Translations under genes and position numbers: made by a program
In this document: positions 1 through 5,943 of the stretch, piece after piece
Position numbering within the stretch: the first letter of the stretch is position 1
Layout of the letters: each line of letters opens with the position of its first letter
Notes under the pieces: generated by a model
The model's input: the letters and a program-made list of their open reading frames with translations, nothing else
Told to the model about the DNA's origin: nothing
Database searches by the model: none
DNA from: Alphaproteobacteria bacterium
GTDB lineage: Bacteria > Pseudomonadota > Alphaproteobacteria > Rs-D84
DNA: 9,154 nucleotides
Assembly (NCBI GenBank): GCA_017425725.1
Contig: JAFOXU010000151.1
Coordinates: 1 to 9,154 of the forward strand
Reading direction: 5' to 3'

Positions 1-99
1 ATTATGATATCAACCATACCTTTATAACTTTCTTAATATTTATTCTGATAATAACGTTAGAACAAACCAAACATAAATTTCAATAAAAATATTTTTGTT

Positions 100-129
100 T
101 TGACACAAATATCTAAAATGTTCTAAGAT
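100..129 (+). promoter_or_regulatory. Putative sigma-70-type promoter of the secreted protein/two-component/argS operon
   Basis: A perfect TTGACA -35 box lies at 100-105. An 18-nt spacer follows, then TAAGAT at 124-129, which matches four of six positions of the TATAAT consensus. The expected transcription start is near 135, giving a leader of about 20 nt before the ATG at 157. A 12-nt A/T palindrome at 85-96 lies just upstream and could act as an UP-like A/T tract. The -35 box is convincing, but the -10 box is weak, so the promoter may be regulated or partly wrong. Confidence 0.5.
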
Positions 130-156
130 TTACCTGAGAGAACAAAAGGTCGTACC

Positions 157-1074
157 ATGTTTAAACTGTTTTTAACATCAATTTTTGCAGTATTTTGCGG
201 ATTTTCCGCCCATGCACAAGATGGAATCATGTATCAGGATTTTCAGACAATTTACACTGAAACACCTGTTCAATCATACTATGCATATCCGGATGACTCT
301 AATTTTATCCCAGAATCTGAATTTATGGAACGTGCAGACAGTGTTGATTACGATCAGAATATAATAGCTGCACGTGATGCAGAATATGCCGCACACCCTG
401 GTGTAATGTTCGCAGACAAACCAATGGTAATATGCCGTAATTTTGGTTGCACACGCCTGAACGACAGAATAACACGTTCTTTCTTGTTTAACAGTTTGGC
501 AAATATGTTTATGATGAACGCACATTCACGTGTTTATATCTGCGAAGCAGACCCTTTTTCACGTGACTGCCTGCAATCTGGCATATCGTTCCCTGTTCGC
601 AGCGGAATCGCCAACGCAATGGTAAAAATTCCAAAAGGAACAATATCACAAGTCAGTGTTTCAACCGGCTTGTCCAAAGCAACAGTCGGTATGACATACG
701 AATTTTTGGTAAACGGGATTGACCGCAAATGCGAACCAACTGTAATGGATATTATGGTTCCTGTTAATTCTGAGGCTGTTTTATCAAACCGTGAATTTGC
801 ATGCAACATGACCAGCGATGGTATCAGCAGTGTATCCTTGATTGTCAGTTTGGATTATATCGATTTAGATTACGGTATATTGGGCGGATATTATTCACTG
901 GGAATGCAAGGTCCAACCACTGGCGGCGGCACAGGATACGCACTGTTCAAAACAGAATTTACCACAGGTGGAATGCAATTTCGTGCAGCAACATATGATT
1001 TAGATAGCATGTCAAACAACAGTAACCGCACAATACAACCTGGCGAATACGCTGTTGAACCAATGAAAAAATGA
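157..1074 (+). CDS. Secreted protein of unknown function, first gene of a two-component operon
   Basis: I do not recognise the family. The 305-residue protein starts with a clear Sec signal peptide: a Lys at position 3, a hydrophobic core to about residue 17, and an AHA|Q signal peptidase I site after residue 20. The mature part (about 285 residues) has no further membrane segment, so it is probably periplasmic or exported. It contains six cysteines (93, 98, 129, 138, 192, 216), an even number that fits up to three disulfides. Residues 62-80 are acidic and polar. Residues 140-235 look beta-rich, and residues 243-262 are Gly-rich. The start is chosen because of the signal peptide and an AAAGG-type ribosome binding site 7 nt upstream. 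The stop overlaps the response regulator start (ATGA), so the two are co-translated. The context suggests an envelope factor linked to the kinase, for example a sensor partner or a target of the system. That role is inference. Confidence 0.85.
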   Translation: MFKLFLTSIFAVFCGFSAHAQDGIMYQDFQTIYTETPVQSYYAYPDDSNFIPESEFMERADSVDYDQNIIAARDAEYAAHPGVMFADKPMVICRNFGCTRLNDRITRSFLFNSLANMFMMNAHSRVYICEADPFSRDCLQSGISFPVRSGIANAMVKIPKGTISQVSVSTGLSKATVGMTYEFLVNGIDRKCEPTVMDIMVPVNSEAVLSNREFACNMTSDGISSVSLIVSLDYIDLDYGILGGYYSLGMQGPTTGGGTGYALFKTEFTTGGMQFRAATYDLDSMSNNSNRTIQPGEYAVEPMKK

Positions 1075-1733
1075 ACAAAACGGTACTTGTTATAGATGAC
1101 GACGATATCTTACGCAATACTTTATCCAATGGGTTGCGTAAAGATGGTTTTAACGTCATAACCGCACAATCCGCAGAAAACGCATCTGATGTATTAAACA
1201 GAATTTCTGTTGATGCAATCATTCTGGACCGCATGATGACCGGCATGGACGGTTTAACGTTTTTAAAACAAATCCGTAATACTGGCAACAAAACACCTGT
1301 TATAATGCTGACTGCGATGACAGGTCCAGACAACACAATTGACGGTCTGTCGCATGGTGCGAATGATTATTTGGCAAAACCATTTCAAATGCGTGAATTA
1401 GTATTGCGGCTAAACAACATAATTTCACATTATGTGCCTGTACATACTGCAAAAATGCCACGTGGTTTAAGTTTTGTTGATAATGAATTTTTTGTCACAG
1501 ACACATCCATCAATGCATCACAAATGCTTGCATTATCTGGCGAAGAAAAAAAATTGTTACAGGGATTAACCAGTCCAATCGGCAACATTGTGCCAGCAGC
1601 GCCAATGGTTGCAAAACGCTTGCGAATAAAATTAAATATAGTATTATCAAACCTAGACATAATAACTGTTCGTGGTCATGGATATAAATTAATTGACATT
1701 TCCACAAACAAAACAAACAAGGACACAATATGA
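1071..1733 (+). CDS. OmpR/PhoB-type response regulator with a shortened DNA-binding domain
   Basis: This is a cytoplasmic response regulator of 220 residues. Residues 1-118 form a complete receiver domain: acidic pocket D9/D10, phospho-acceptor D53 (in ILDRMM), switch T81 (in MLTAM) and K103 (in AKPF). Residues 132-210 resemble the OmpR/PhoB winged helix. Beta strands come first, then helix 1 (about 156-167), a likely recognition helix containing RLRIKL (about 178-195), and the diagnostic wing VRGHGYKL at 200-207. Compared with the usual family pattern, only about seven residues separate the end of the helix 1 segment from the recognition helix. Helix 2 and the following loop therefore seem to be missing, although the reading frame is intact. 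The gene overlaps both neighbours by 4 nt (ATGA), so it is coupled to the kinase that presumably phosphorylates it. Target genes are not evident, but the operon promoter is a candidate for self-regulation. Confidence 0.93.
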   Translation: MNKTVLVIDDDDILRNTLSNGLRKDGFNVITAQSAENASDVLNRISVDAIILDRMMTGMDGLTFLKQIRNTGNKTPVIMLTAMTGPDNTIDGLSHGANDYLAKPFQMRELVLRLNNIISHYVPVHTAKMPRGLSFVDNEFFVTDTSINASQMLALSGEEKKLLQGLTSPIGNIVPAAPMVAKRLRIKLNIVLSNLDIITVRGHGYKLIDISTNKTNKDTI

Positions 1734-3010
1734 GATTGACACCTCGCAGTTTTTTATGGCGCACAATATTGATGATATTAATTCCACTGATTGTCGCACA
1801 GATAATCGTCGCAAACGCTTTTTTTAGCAATCACTGGTCACGTGTCCATAACACATTGGCACGCACACTATCTGGTGAAATTGCAACCATGATAAATTTT
1901 ATCGACCAGAACAAACCTGCCGAAGCACAACAATTTGCACGTAATATTGGCATTAATTTCAGCATTAATCAAAAACTTAATCGTCCAAAACACAACGATA
2001 ACGATGCGCACGAAACAGGCGAATTAGCATCTGAATTATCAAAACGTCTAAAACGCCCTGCAAACATCTATATGGACAAAGGTAAAAGATTAGTATTTAT
2101 CGATGTACCAACCCAAGATAATCAAATTGCAACATTTGGCACATCATTGTATCGCATTTATTCAACCAGTACAGAAGTGTTTATAATCTGGCTGTTAGGT
2201 TCGATATTAATTGTATCTATCTTGATATCACCCTTTATCATAACACACACACGCAGCATCAGACGAATTGCACGTGCAGCAAATCGTTTTGGCCGTGGTC
2301 TTGATGCACCAGGCTTTGTCCCCAGTGGATCACGTGAAATACGTGAAGCGGCCGCATCAATGATAACAATGAAAGAACGCTTGGACAGATACAACCGCAC
2401 ACGCACAGACATGTTAAATGCTGTCAGTCACGATTTAAAAGCACCGCTAACTCGCATGCGTTTGGCTGTTGAAACAAACACTGCATCCAACGAAGATTTA
2501 ATTCGTGACATCGATCGCATGACAGAAATGGTAAATGGATATCTGGCATTTGCACGTGGCGAAGCCCCTGAGATAGAGCAGACTACGGAGTTACCACCAA
2601 TACTGACACGTATTGCACGTGATGCTGCGCCAGATAAAAAAATTATATTGAATTTCCCAGATTCTCCAACACAGTTCTATGCCAGACCAATGGCATTGGC
2701 ACGTGCATTTGGCAACGTTATTGAAAACGCTGCAAGATACGCCAAATCAAAAATCAAAATCACAGAAATCGATTCCGAAGACAGCATTGAAATCATTATC
2801 GAAGATGATGGTATCGGCATCCCAGACGACCGCAAAAAAGATGCATTACGACCATTCGTTCGCCTGGACGAAGCACGACGTGCCGACACAGGTGGCACAG
2901 GACTTGGATTATCTATTGCCCAAACAGCAATTGAAAACCACGGCGGACAATTGTTCTTAGAAAACAGTGATTTGGGCGGCTTAAAAGTAAGAATTGTTTT
3001 ACCGATATAA
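1730..3010 (+). CDS. EnvZ-like membrane sensor histidine kinase
   Basis: This 426-residue kinase has a classic layout. Transmembrane segment 1 is at about 11-32, a periplasmic domain of roughly 115 residues follows, and transmembrane segment 2 is at about 149-171. A HAMP linker spans about 172-224. The dimerisation/phospho-acceptor helix carries the H box AVSHDLKAPLTR with H234. The C-terminal ATPase domain has the N box (N329, N333 in GNVIENAARYA), G1 box DDGIGIP (359-365), an F-box-like RPFVRLDEAR and G2 box GGTGLGLSI (388-396). All catalytic motifs are present, so it should be an active kinase, probably with phosphatase activity as in EnvZ. The start overlaps the regulator stop (ATGA), with an AAGGA ribosome binding site 6 nt upstream. 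The periplasmic domain is lysine- and asparagine-rich in its middle and shows no sensor fold I can name. The signal is unknown, and the secreted protein two genes upstream could contribute to it. Confidence 0.95.
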   Translation: MRLTPRSFLWRTILMILIPLIVAQIIVANAFFSNHWSRVHNTLARTLSGEIATMINFIDQNKPAEAQQFARNIGINFSINQKLNRPKHNDNDAHETGELASELSKRLKRPANIYMDKGKRLVFIDVPTQDNQIATFGTSLYRIYSTSTEVFIIWLLGSILIVSILISPFIITHTRSIRRIARAANRFGRGLDAPGFVPSGSREIREAAASMITMKERLDRYNRTRTDMLNAVSHDLKAPLTRMRLAVETNTASNEDLIRDIDRMTEMVNGYLAFARGEAPEIEQTTELPPILTRIARDAAPDKKIILNFPDSPTQFYARPMALARAFGNVIENAARYAKSKIKITEIDSEDSIEIIIEDDGIGIPDDRKKDALRPFVRLDEARRADTGGTGLGLSIAQTAIENHGGQLFLENSDLGGLKVRIVLPI

Positions 3011-3028
3011 TGCAAAAGGTATTAAAAA

Positions 3029-4735
3029 ATGAATTTATATAAATATGTATCAAACGCAATAAACGAAAAACTAGGCACAAAAGTTAACCTTGAGGTTCCA
3101 AGAAATCGTGATTTTGGCGACTTTTCAACAAATGCTGCAATGGTTATGGCCAAATCAGCAGGTAAAAACCCACGTGAATTGGCATCAGAAATCGCACCTA
3201 AATTAAACGAACTTGATTTTGTTGCCGAAACATCTGTCGCAGGCCCAGGATTCATTAACATAAAATTAAAGGACGAATTTATCTGGGACGCTGTAACACA
3301 ACCACAAAACCCAAAATCAGAAACAAAACAGACTATTGATTTAGACTATGGTGCATATAATGTTGCAAAATCATTACACATCGGTCACCTGCGTACATCA
3401 ATTGTTGGCGACACATTTAATCGTGTGGCAAAATTATTGGGGCACAAAACATTTTCTTGGAATCATATTGGTGACTGGGGCAAACCAATGGCACTGGTAA
3501 TTGCATGGATTGAAAAATTGCATCCAGAACTGCCATATTTTCAAGACGATTTCAACCCAAACACACCAGTTGATTTCGAAATCAACCCATCTGAATTAAA
3601 TACTTATTATCCATCTGCCAGTGCATTGGCAAAACAAGACCCAGATTTTCAAGCACACGCCCAAGAAATCAAGGCAAAATTCCAAGATGGACACGCAGGA
3701 TATTTTGCACTGTATGAAAAATTCTTGAAAATTTCTTTGGAAATGATGAACGAAACGGTTAAACGTTTAAACATTTTGCCATTTGATTATGACTTGGGCG
3801 AACGCAATGCTGCAAAATACTTGCCAGACGTTGAAAAAATTCTGCGTGAAAAAAACCTGATAGAAGAAAGCGATGGTGCCGAAGTCATTGTTGTAAAGCA
3901 AGAATCTGACAACAAACCAATGCCACCATATATGTGGACTGATTCACGTGGTGCAGACACATACGATTCAACAGATTTGGCTGCTGTATACTGTCGCAAA
4001 TTAACAGATAATCCAGACAAAATCATATACTTTACAGACCTGCGCCAAGGATTACATTTTGAACAATTATTCCGTGCGGCCCAGTTATCTGGCATATATG
4101 ATTATTCAAATCTGGAACATATCGGATATGGCACAATCAACGGTAATGATGGCAAACCATTTAAAACACGTGATGGCAATGCAGCCGGCCTGGATGATAT
4201 CATCGATGCTGTGAATGACGCTGTAAAAACACGTGTATCAGAATCAGGCAAAACACTGGACGATGACACAATTAACGCAATCGCATTGGCTGCTGTTAAA
4301 TTTAATGACCTGATGCATGACGTACGTTCAGATTATATATTCGACCCAGCATCTGTCACCAGTTTCGAAGGCAGAACAGGCCCATATATCTTGTATACAG
4401 CCGTACGCTTAAACAGTGTTTTAAAACGTGCAACATTTGAATCAGACGCCACATACATGCCAATGACATCAGATGAACGCAACCTGATGATTGGTATTTT
4501 AGACTTTGAACGTACTGTATTAACTGCATTTGAAAATCGTGCAACAGATATGATTGCAAATTACGCATACGATTTATGTCAATTAATCAATACATTCTAT
4601 CACAACTGCCCAATTCTGCGTGACGACGTACCTGCAGAAACACGGGCAGGGCGCTTGCATATCGTACAACGTGCCCATGAAACATTAACAAAAACAATTG
4701 ATTTGATGGGATTAAAAATACCAAACGAAATGTAA
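3029..4735 (+). CDS. argS: Arginyl-tRNA synthetase
   Basis: This class I aminoacyl-tRNA synthetase charges tRNA-Arg with arginine using ATP in the cytoplasm. At 568 residues it is the usual length for the family. Residues 1-80 form the N-terminal tRNA-recognition domain, including the conserved RNRDFGDFSTN and GPGFIN stretches. The HIGH motif is exact at 117-120, inside AKSLHIGHLR. The second signature is the GKPFKTRDG form at 375-383, which in many bacterial ArgRS proteins replaces a canonical KMSKS. The C-terminal helical DALR anticodon-binding domain begins near residue 450 (RTGPYILYTAVR). The ATG has an AAAGG site 9 nt upstream. The gene begins 18 nt after the kinase stop with no visible promoter in the gap. 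It is probably transcribed with the two-component genes, although an internal promoter inside the kinase gene cannot be excluded. It ends 8 nt before a strong terminator. Confidence 0.98.
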   Translation: MNLYKYVSNAINEKLGTKVNLEVPRNRDFGDFSTNAAMVMAKSAGKNPRELASEIAPKLNELDFVAETSVAGPGFINIKLKDEFIWDAVTQPQNPKSETKQTIDLDYGAYNVAKSLHIGHLRTSIVGDTFNRVAKLLGHKTFSWNHIGDWGKPMALVIAWIEKLHPELPYFQDDFNPNTPVDFEINPSELNTYYPSASALAKQDPDFQAHAQEIKAKFQDGHAGYFALYEKFLKISLEMMNETVKRLNILPFDYDLGERNAAKYLPDVEKILREKNLIEESDGAEVIVVKQESDNKPMPPYMWTDSRGADTYDSTDLAAVYCRKLTDNPDKIIYFTDLRQGLHFEQLFRAAQLSGIYDYSNLEHIGYGTINGNDGKPFKTRDGNAAGLDDIIDAVNDAVKTRVSESGKTLDDDTINAIALAAVKFNDLMHDVRSDYIFDPASVTSFEGRTGPYILYTAVRLNSVLKRATFESDATYMPMTSDERNLMIGILDFERTVLTAFENRATDMIANYAYDLCQLINTFYHNCPILRDDVPAETRAGRLHIVQRAHETLTKTIDLMGLKIPNEM

Positions 4736-4743
4736 AAAATAAT

Positions 4744-4768
4744 AAAACGCCCAAACGGGCGTTTTTTT
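4744..4768 (+). terminator. Intrinsic terminator of the argS operon
   Basis: A GC-rich stem (CGCCC at 4748-4752 pairing with GGGCG at 4757-4761) closes an AAAC loop. It is extended by A4744-4747 pairing with T4762-4765, and the T run continues to 4768. The stop codon of argS ends 8 nt upstream. The leading A run also gives it a T tract on the opposite strand, so it could work in both directions. Confidence 0.93.
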
Positions 4769-4777
4769 ATACACAAC

Positions 4778-4808
4778 ATGCGGTATTATTATACCGTATT
4801 GATTTTTC
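4778..4808 (+). terminator. Second hairpin behind argS, possible tandem terminator or operator
   Basis: A 9-bp stem (4778-4786 with 4791-4799, containing one G-U pair) encloses a TATT loop; its core is CGGTAT paired with ATACCG. The T-rich stretch GATTTTTCTT follows at 4801-4810. It could be a back-up terminator for argS. It also lies only 10 nt upstream of the -35 box of the rplM promoter, so a protein-binding site is an equally reasonable reading. Confidence 0.45.
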
Positions 4809-4837
4809 TTGACATTTCCGGGGGATTAGGTCATAAT
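4809..4837 (+). promoter_or_regulatory. Strong promoter of the rplM-rpsI operon
   Basis: A perfect TTGACA lies at 4809-4814. An optimal 17-nt spacer follows, then CATAAT at 4832-4837, which matches five of six positions of the -10 consensus. The expected start is near 4843, giving a leader of about 30 nt. Such a near-consensus promoter fits a ribosomal protein operon. The leader contains an AAGGG ribosome binding site at 4861-4865, 10 nt before the ATG. Confidence 0.82.
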
Positions 4838-4875
4838 AACGTCGCTTTAATTTATAAACCAAGGGTAAAAATAAA

Positions 4876-5349
4876 ATGGCAGCGACAAAATCGTTAAAAA
4901 AGTGCGAATTAGATGCAAAATGGTATCTGATTGACGCAACAGATTGCACATTGGGTCGTTTGGCGGCATATACTGCAAACATCCTGCGTGGCAAGCATAA
5001 GCCAACATGGACACCAAACATGGATTGTGGTGATCATGTTATTATCATCAATGCTGACAAGGTTGCATTGTCTGGTCACAAGGCTGACAAAGATCGTTTC
5101 TTCTGGCACTCTTTGTGGACAGGTTCTTTGAAATCTCGTACATTGGGTCAGATGCGTTCTGAAAAACCAGAAAAATTGGTTTTCAACGCAGTTAAACGTA
5201 TGATGGGTCGTCGTACAGCAGTTGCATTGGCAAATCAACGCCTGACAAAACTGCATGTTTACGCAGGCAGCGAACACAAACACACTGCACAAAACCCACA
5301 GGTTATTGATTTCGCAGGTTTGAACCGTAAAAACAAAAGGGGCGAATAA
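4876..5349 (+). CDS. rplM: 50S ribosomal protein L13
   Basis: L13 is an early-assembling protein of the large ribosomal subunit. The 157-residue product carries the family hallmarks in order: WYLIDATDCTLGRLAA (17-32), LRGKHKPTWTP (37-47), CGDHVIIINADKVALSG (51-67), a DK..FFWHS segment (72-79), the basic KRMMGRR stretch (about 107-113) and LHVYAGSEHKHTAQNP near the C terminus. Its length is slightly above the E. coli form because of short extensions at both ends. The ATG follows an AAGGG site at 4861-4865. The stop (TAATG) shares one base with the rpsI start, so the two are translationally coupled, as in the widely conserved rplM-rpsI operon. Confidence 0.98.
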   Translation: MAATKSLKKCELDAKWYLIDATDCTLGRLAAYTANILRGKHKPTWTPNMDCGDHVIIINADKVALSGHKADKDRFFWHSLWTGSLKSRTLGQMRSEKPEKLVFNAVKRMMGRRTAVALANQRLTKLHVYAGSEHKHTAQNPQVIDFAGLNRKNKRGE

Positions 5350-5834
5350 TGGCAGAAACAAAGAAAACAGCAACAAAGACAGTTAAAAAAGCTGCCCCTG
5401 CAAAGAAAACAGCAACCAAGGCAGCAGCAGTTGCAACACCAAAATTAAATGACGCAACATATGCAACAGGCAAACGTAAAGATTCTGTTGCACGTGTATA
5501 CTTGATGCCAGGTAAGGGCAACATCACTGTTAACGGCAAATCATCAAACGAATACTTCCGTCGTGCTGTATTGCAGATGATTATCGCACAACCATTCGAA
5601 GTCACAAAACGTGAATCTGCATACGACATCGTTGCAATGGTTGAAGGTGGCGGTTTGTCTGGTCAGGCAGGCGCTGTAAAACACGGTATTTCCAAAGCAT
5701 TGGAAAAAATCGAACCAGAATTACGTGCAGCATTAAAGTCTGCAGGCTTCTTAACACGTGACAGCCGTGTTGTTGAACGTAAACACTACGGTTACCGCAA
5801 GGCACGTCGTTCTACACAGTTCAGCAAACGTTAA
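5349..5834 (+). CDS. rpsI: 30S ribosomal protein S9 with a Lys/Ala-rich N-terminal tail
   Basis: S9 is a small-subunit protein whose C-terminal tail reaches the P-site tRNA. The conserved core starts near residue 39 (YATGKRKDSVARV) and includes MPGKGNITVNGK, the GGGLSGQAGAVKHGISKAL segment and the terminal RRSTQFSKR, which ends in the diagnostic SKR. At 161 residues it is about 30 longer than E. coli S9. The extra part is a low-complexity Lys/Ala/Thr tail (residues 2-35), built mostly from two degenerate 14-residue repeats (5-18 and 19-32). N-terminally extended S9 proteins occur in alphaproteobacteria. A strong AAAAGGGG ribosome binding site at 5335-5342 lies inside the end of rplM, 6 nt before the ATG, and fixes this start. 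A strong terminator follows. Confidence 0.97.
   Translation: MAETKKTATKTVKKAAPAKKTATKAAAVATPKLNDATYATGKRKDSVARVYLMPGKGNITVNGKSSNEYFRRAVLQMIIAQPFEVTKRESAYDIVAMVEGGGLSGQAGAVKHGISKALEKIEPELRAALKSAGFLTRDSRVVERKHYGYRKARRSTQFSKR
5359..5420 (+). repeat. Imperfect tandem repeat encoding the S9 tail
   Basis: A 20-nt block at 5359-5378 recurs at 5401-5420 with one mismatch, an offset of exactly 42 nt. In protein terms this is a 14-residue unit beginning KKTATK at residues 5 and 19 of S9. The spacing in whole codons suggests an in-frame duplication that later diverged. Confidence 0.75.
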
Positions 5835-5851
5835 TTCGTTTGGGAACAGAC

Positions 5852-5878
5852 AAAAAATCCCCAGATGGGGATTTTTTT
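5852..5878 (+). terminator. Intrinsic terminator of rplM-rpsI
   Basis: TCCCC at 5858-5862 pairs with GGGGA at 5867-5871 around an AGAT loop. Six more A-T pairs extend the stem (5852-5857 with 5872-5877), and the T run reaches 5878. It lies 17 nt after the rpsI stop. The A run upstream makes it potentially bidirectional. Confidence 0.94.
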
Positions 5879-5882
5879 ATTA

Positions 5883-5910
5883 TTGCTTTCATTGAAAAAC
5901 ATTGTATAAT
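5883..5910 (+). promoter_or_regulatory. Promoter of tig
   Basis: A perfect TATAAT -10 box lies at 5905-5910, with TTGCTT at 5883-5888 as the -35 box and a 16-nt spacer. The start is expected near 5917, about 27 nt before the ATG. A palindromic CACGTG at 5911-5916 lies directly after the -10 box. The leader carries an AGGGGA ribosome binding site at 5933-5938. Confidence 0.72.
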
Positions 5911-5943
5911 CACGTGGCAATTATAAATAATTAGGGGAAACAT

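Noticed and set aside
85..96. AAAAATATTTTT palindrome upstream of the first promoter
   Set aside because: It is pure A/T with no GC stem, so it is not a credible terminator. It is more likely part of an A/T-rich promoter region.
57..126. Inverted copies TTAGAACA (57-64) and TGTTCTAA (119-126) flanking the first promoter
   Set aside because: They form a perfect 8-nt inverted pair and the right copy touches the -10 box, but the arms are over 50 nt apart. An 8-nt match in this AT-rich 150-nt stretch is not unlikely by chance.
187..201. Possible lipoprotein signal around Cys14 of the secreted protein
   Set aside because: The residues before the Cys (A-V-F) do not form a lipobox, and a standard AHA cleavage site follows. 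The Cys lies within the hydrophobic core.
959..1336. Minus-strand open frame opposite the secreted protein and response regulator
   Set aside because: It lies across the junction of two well-supported plus-strand genes, has no family resemblance, and has shadow-frame composition.
1072..1733. Possible UGA recoding, as seen in some reduced genomes
   Set aside because: TGA works as the stop codon in two ATGA overlaps next to intact downstream starts, and Trp is encoded by TGG throughout.
2679..2960. Plus-strand alternative-frame open frame inside the kinase gene
   Set aside because: It coincides with the ATPase domain of the kinase, whose motifs are all intact in the main frame. There is no independent ribosome binding site or recognisable product.
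4736..4875. tRNA or other structured RNA gene in the argS-rplM gap
   Set aside because: No cloverleaf or known RNA signature is seen. The gap is accounted for by a terminator, one extra hairpin, a promoter and a short leader.
4909..5376. Long minus-strand open frame (155 codons) opposite rplM
   Set aside because: It is fully antisense to the unmistakable L13 gene. Its translation is Cys-rich and compositionally odd, as expected for a shadow frame, and I see no ribosome binding site for it.
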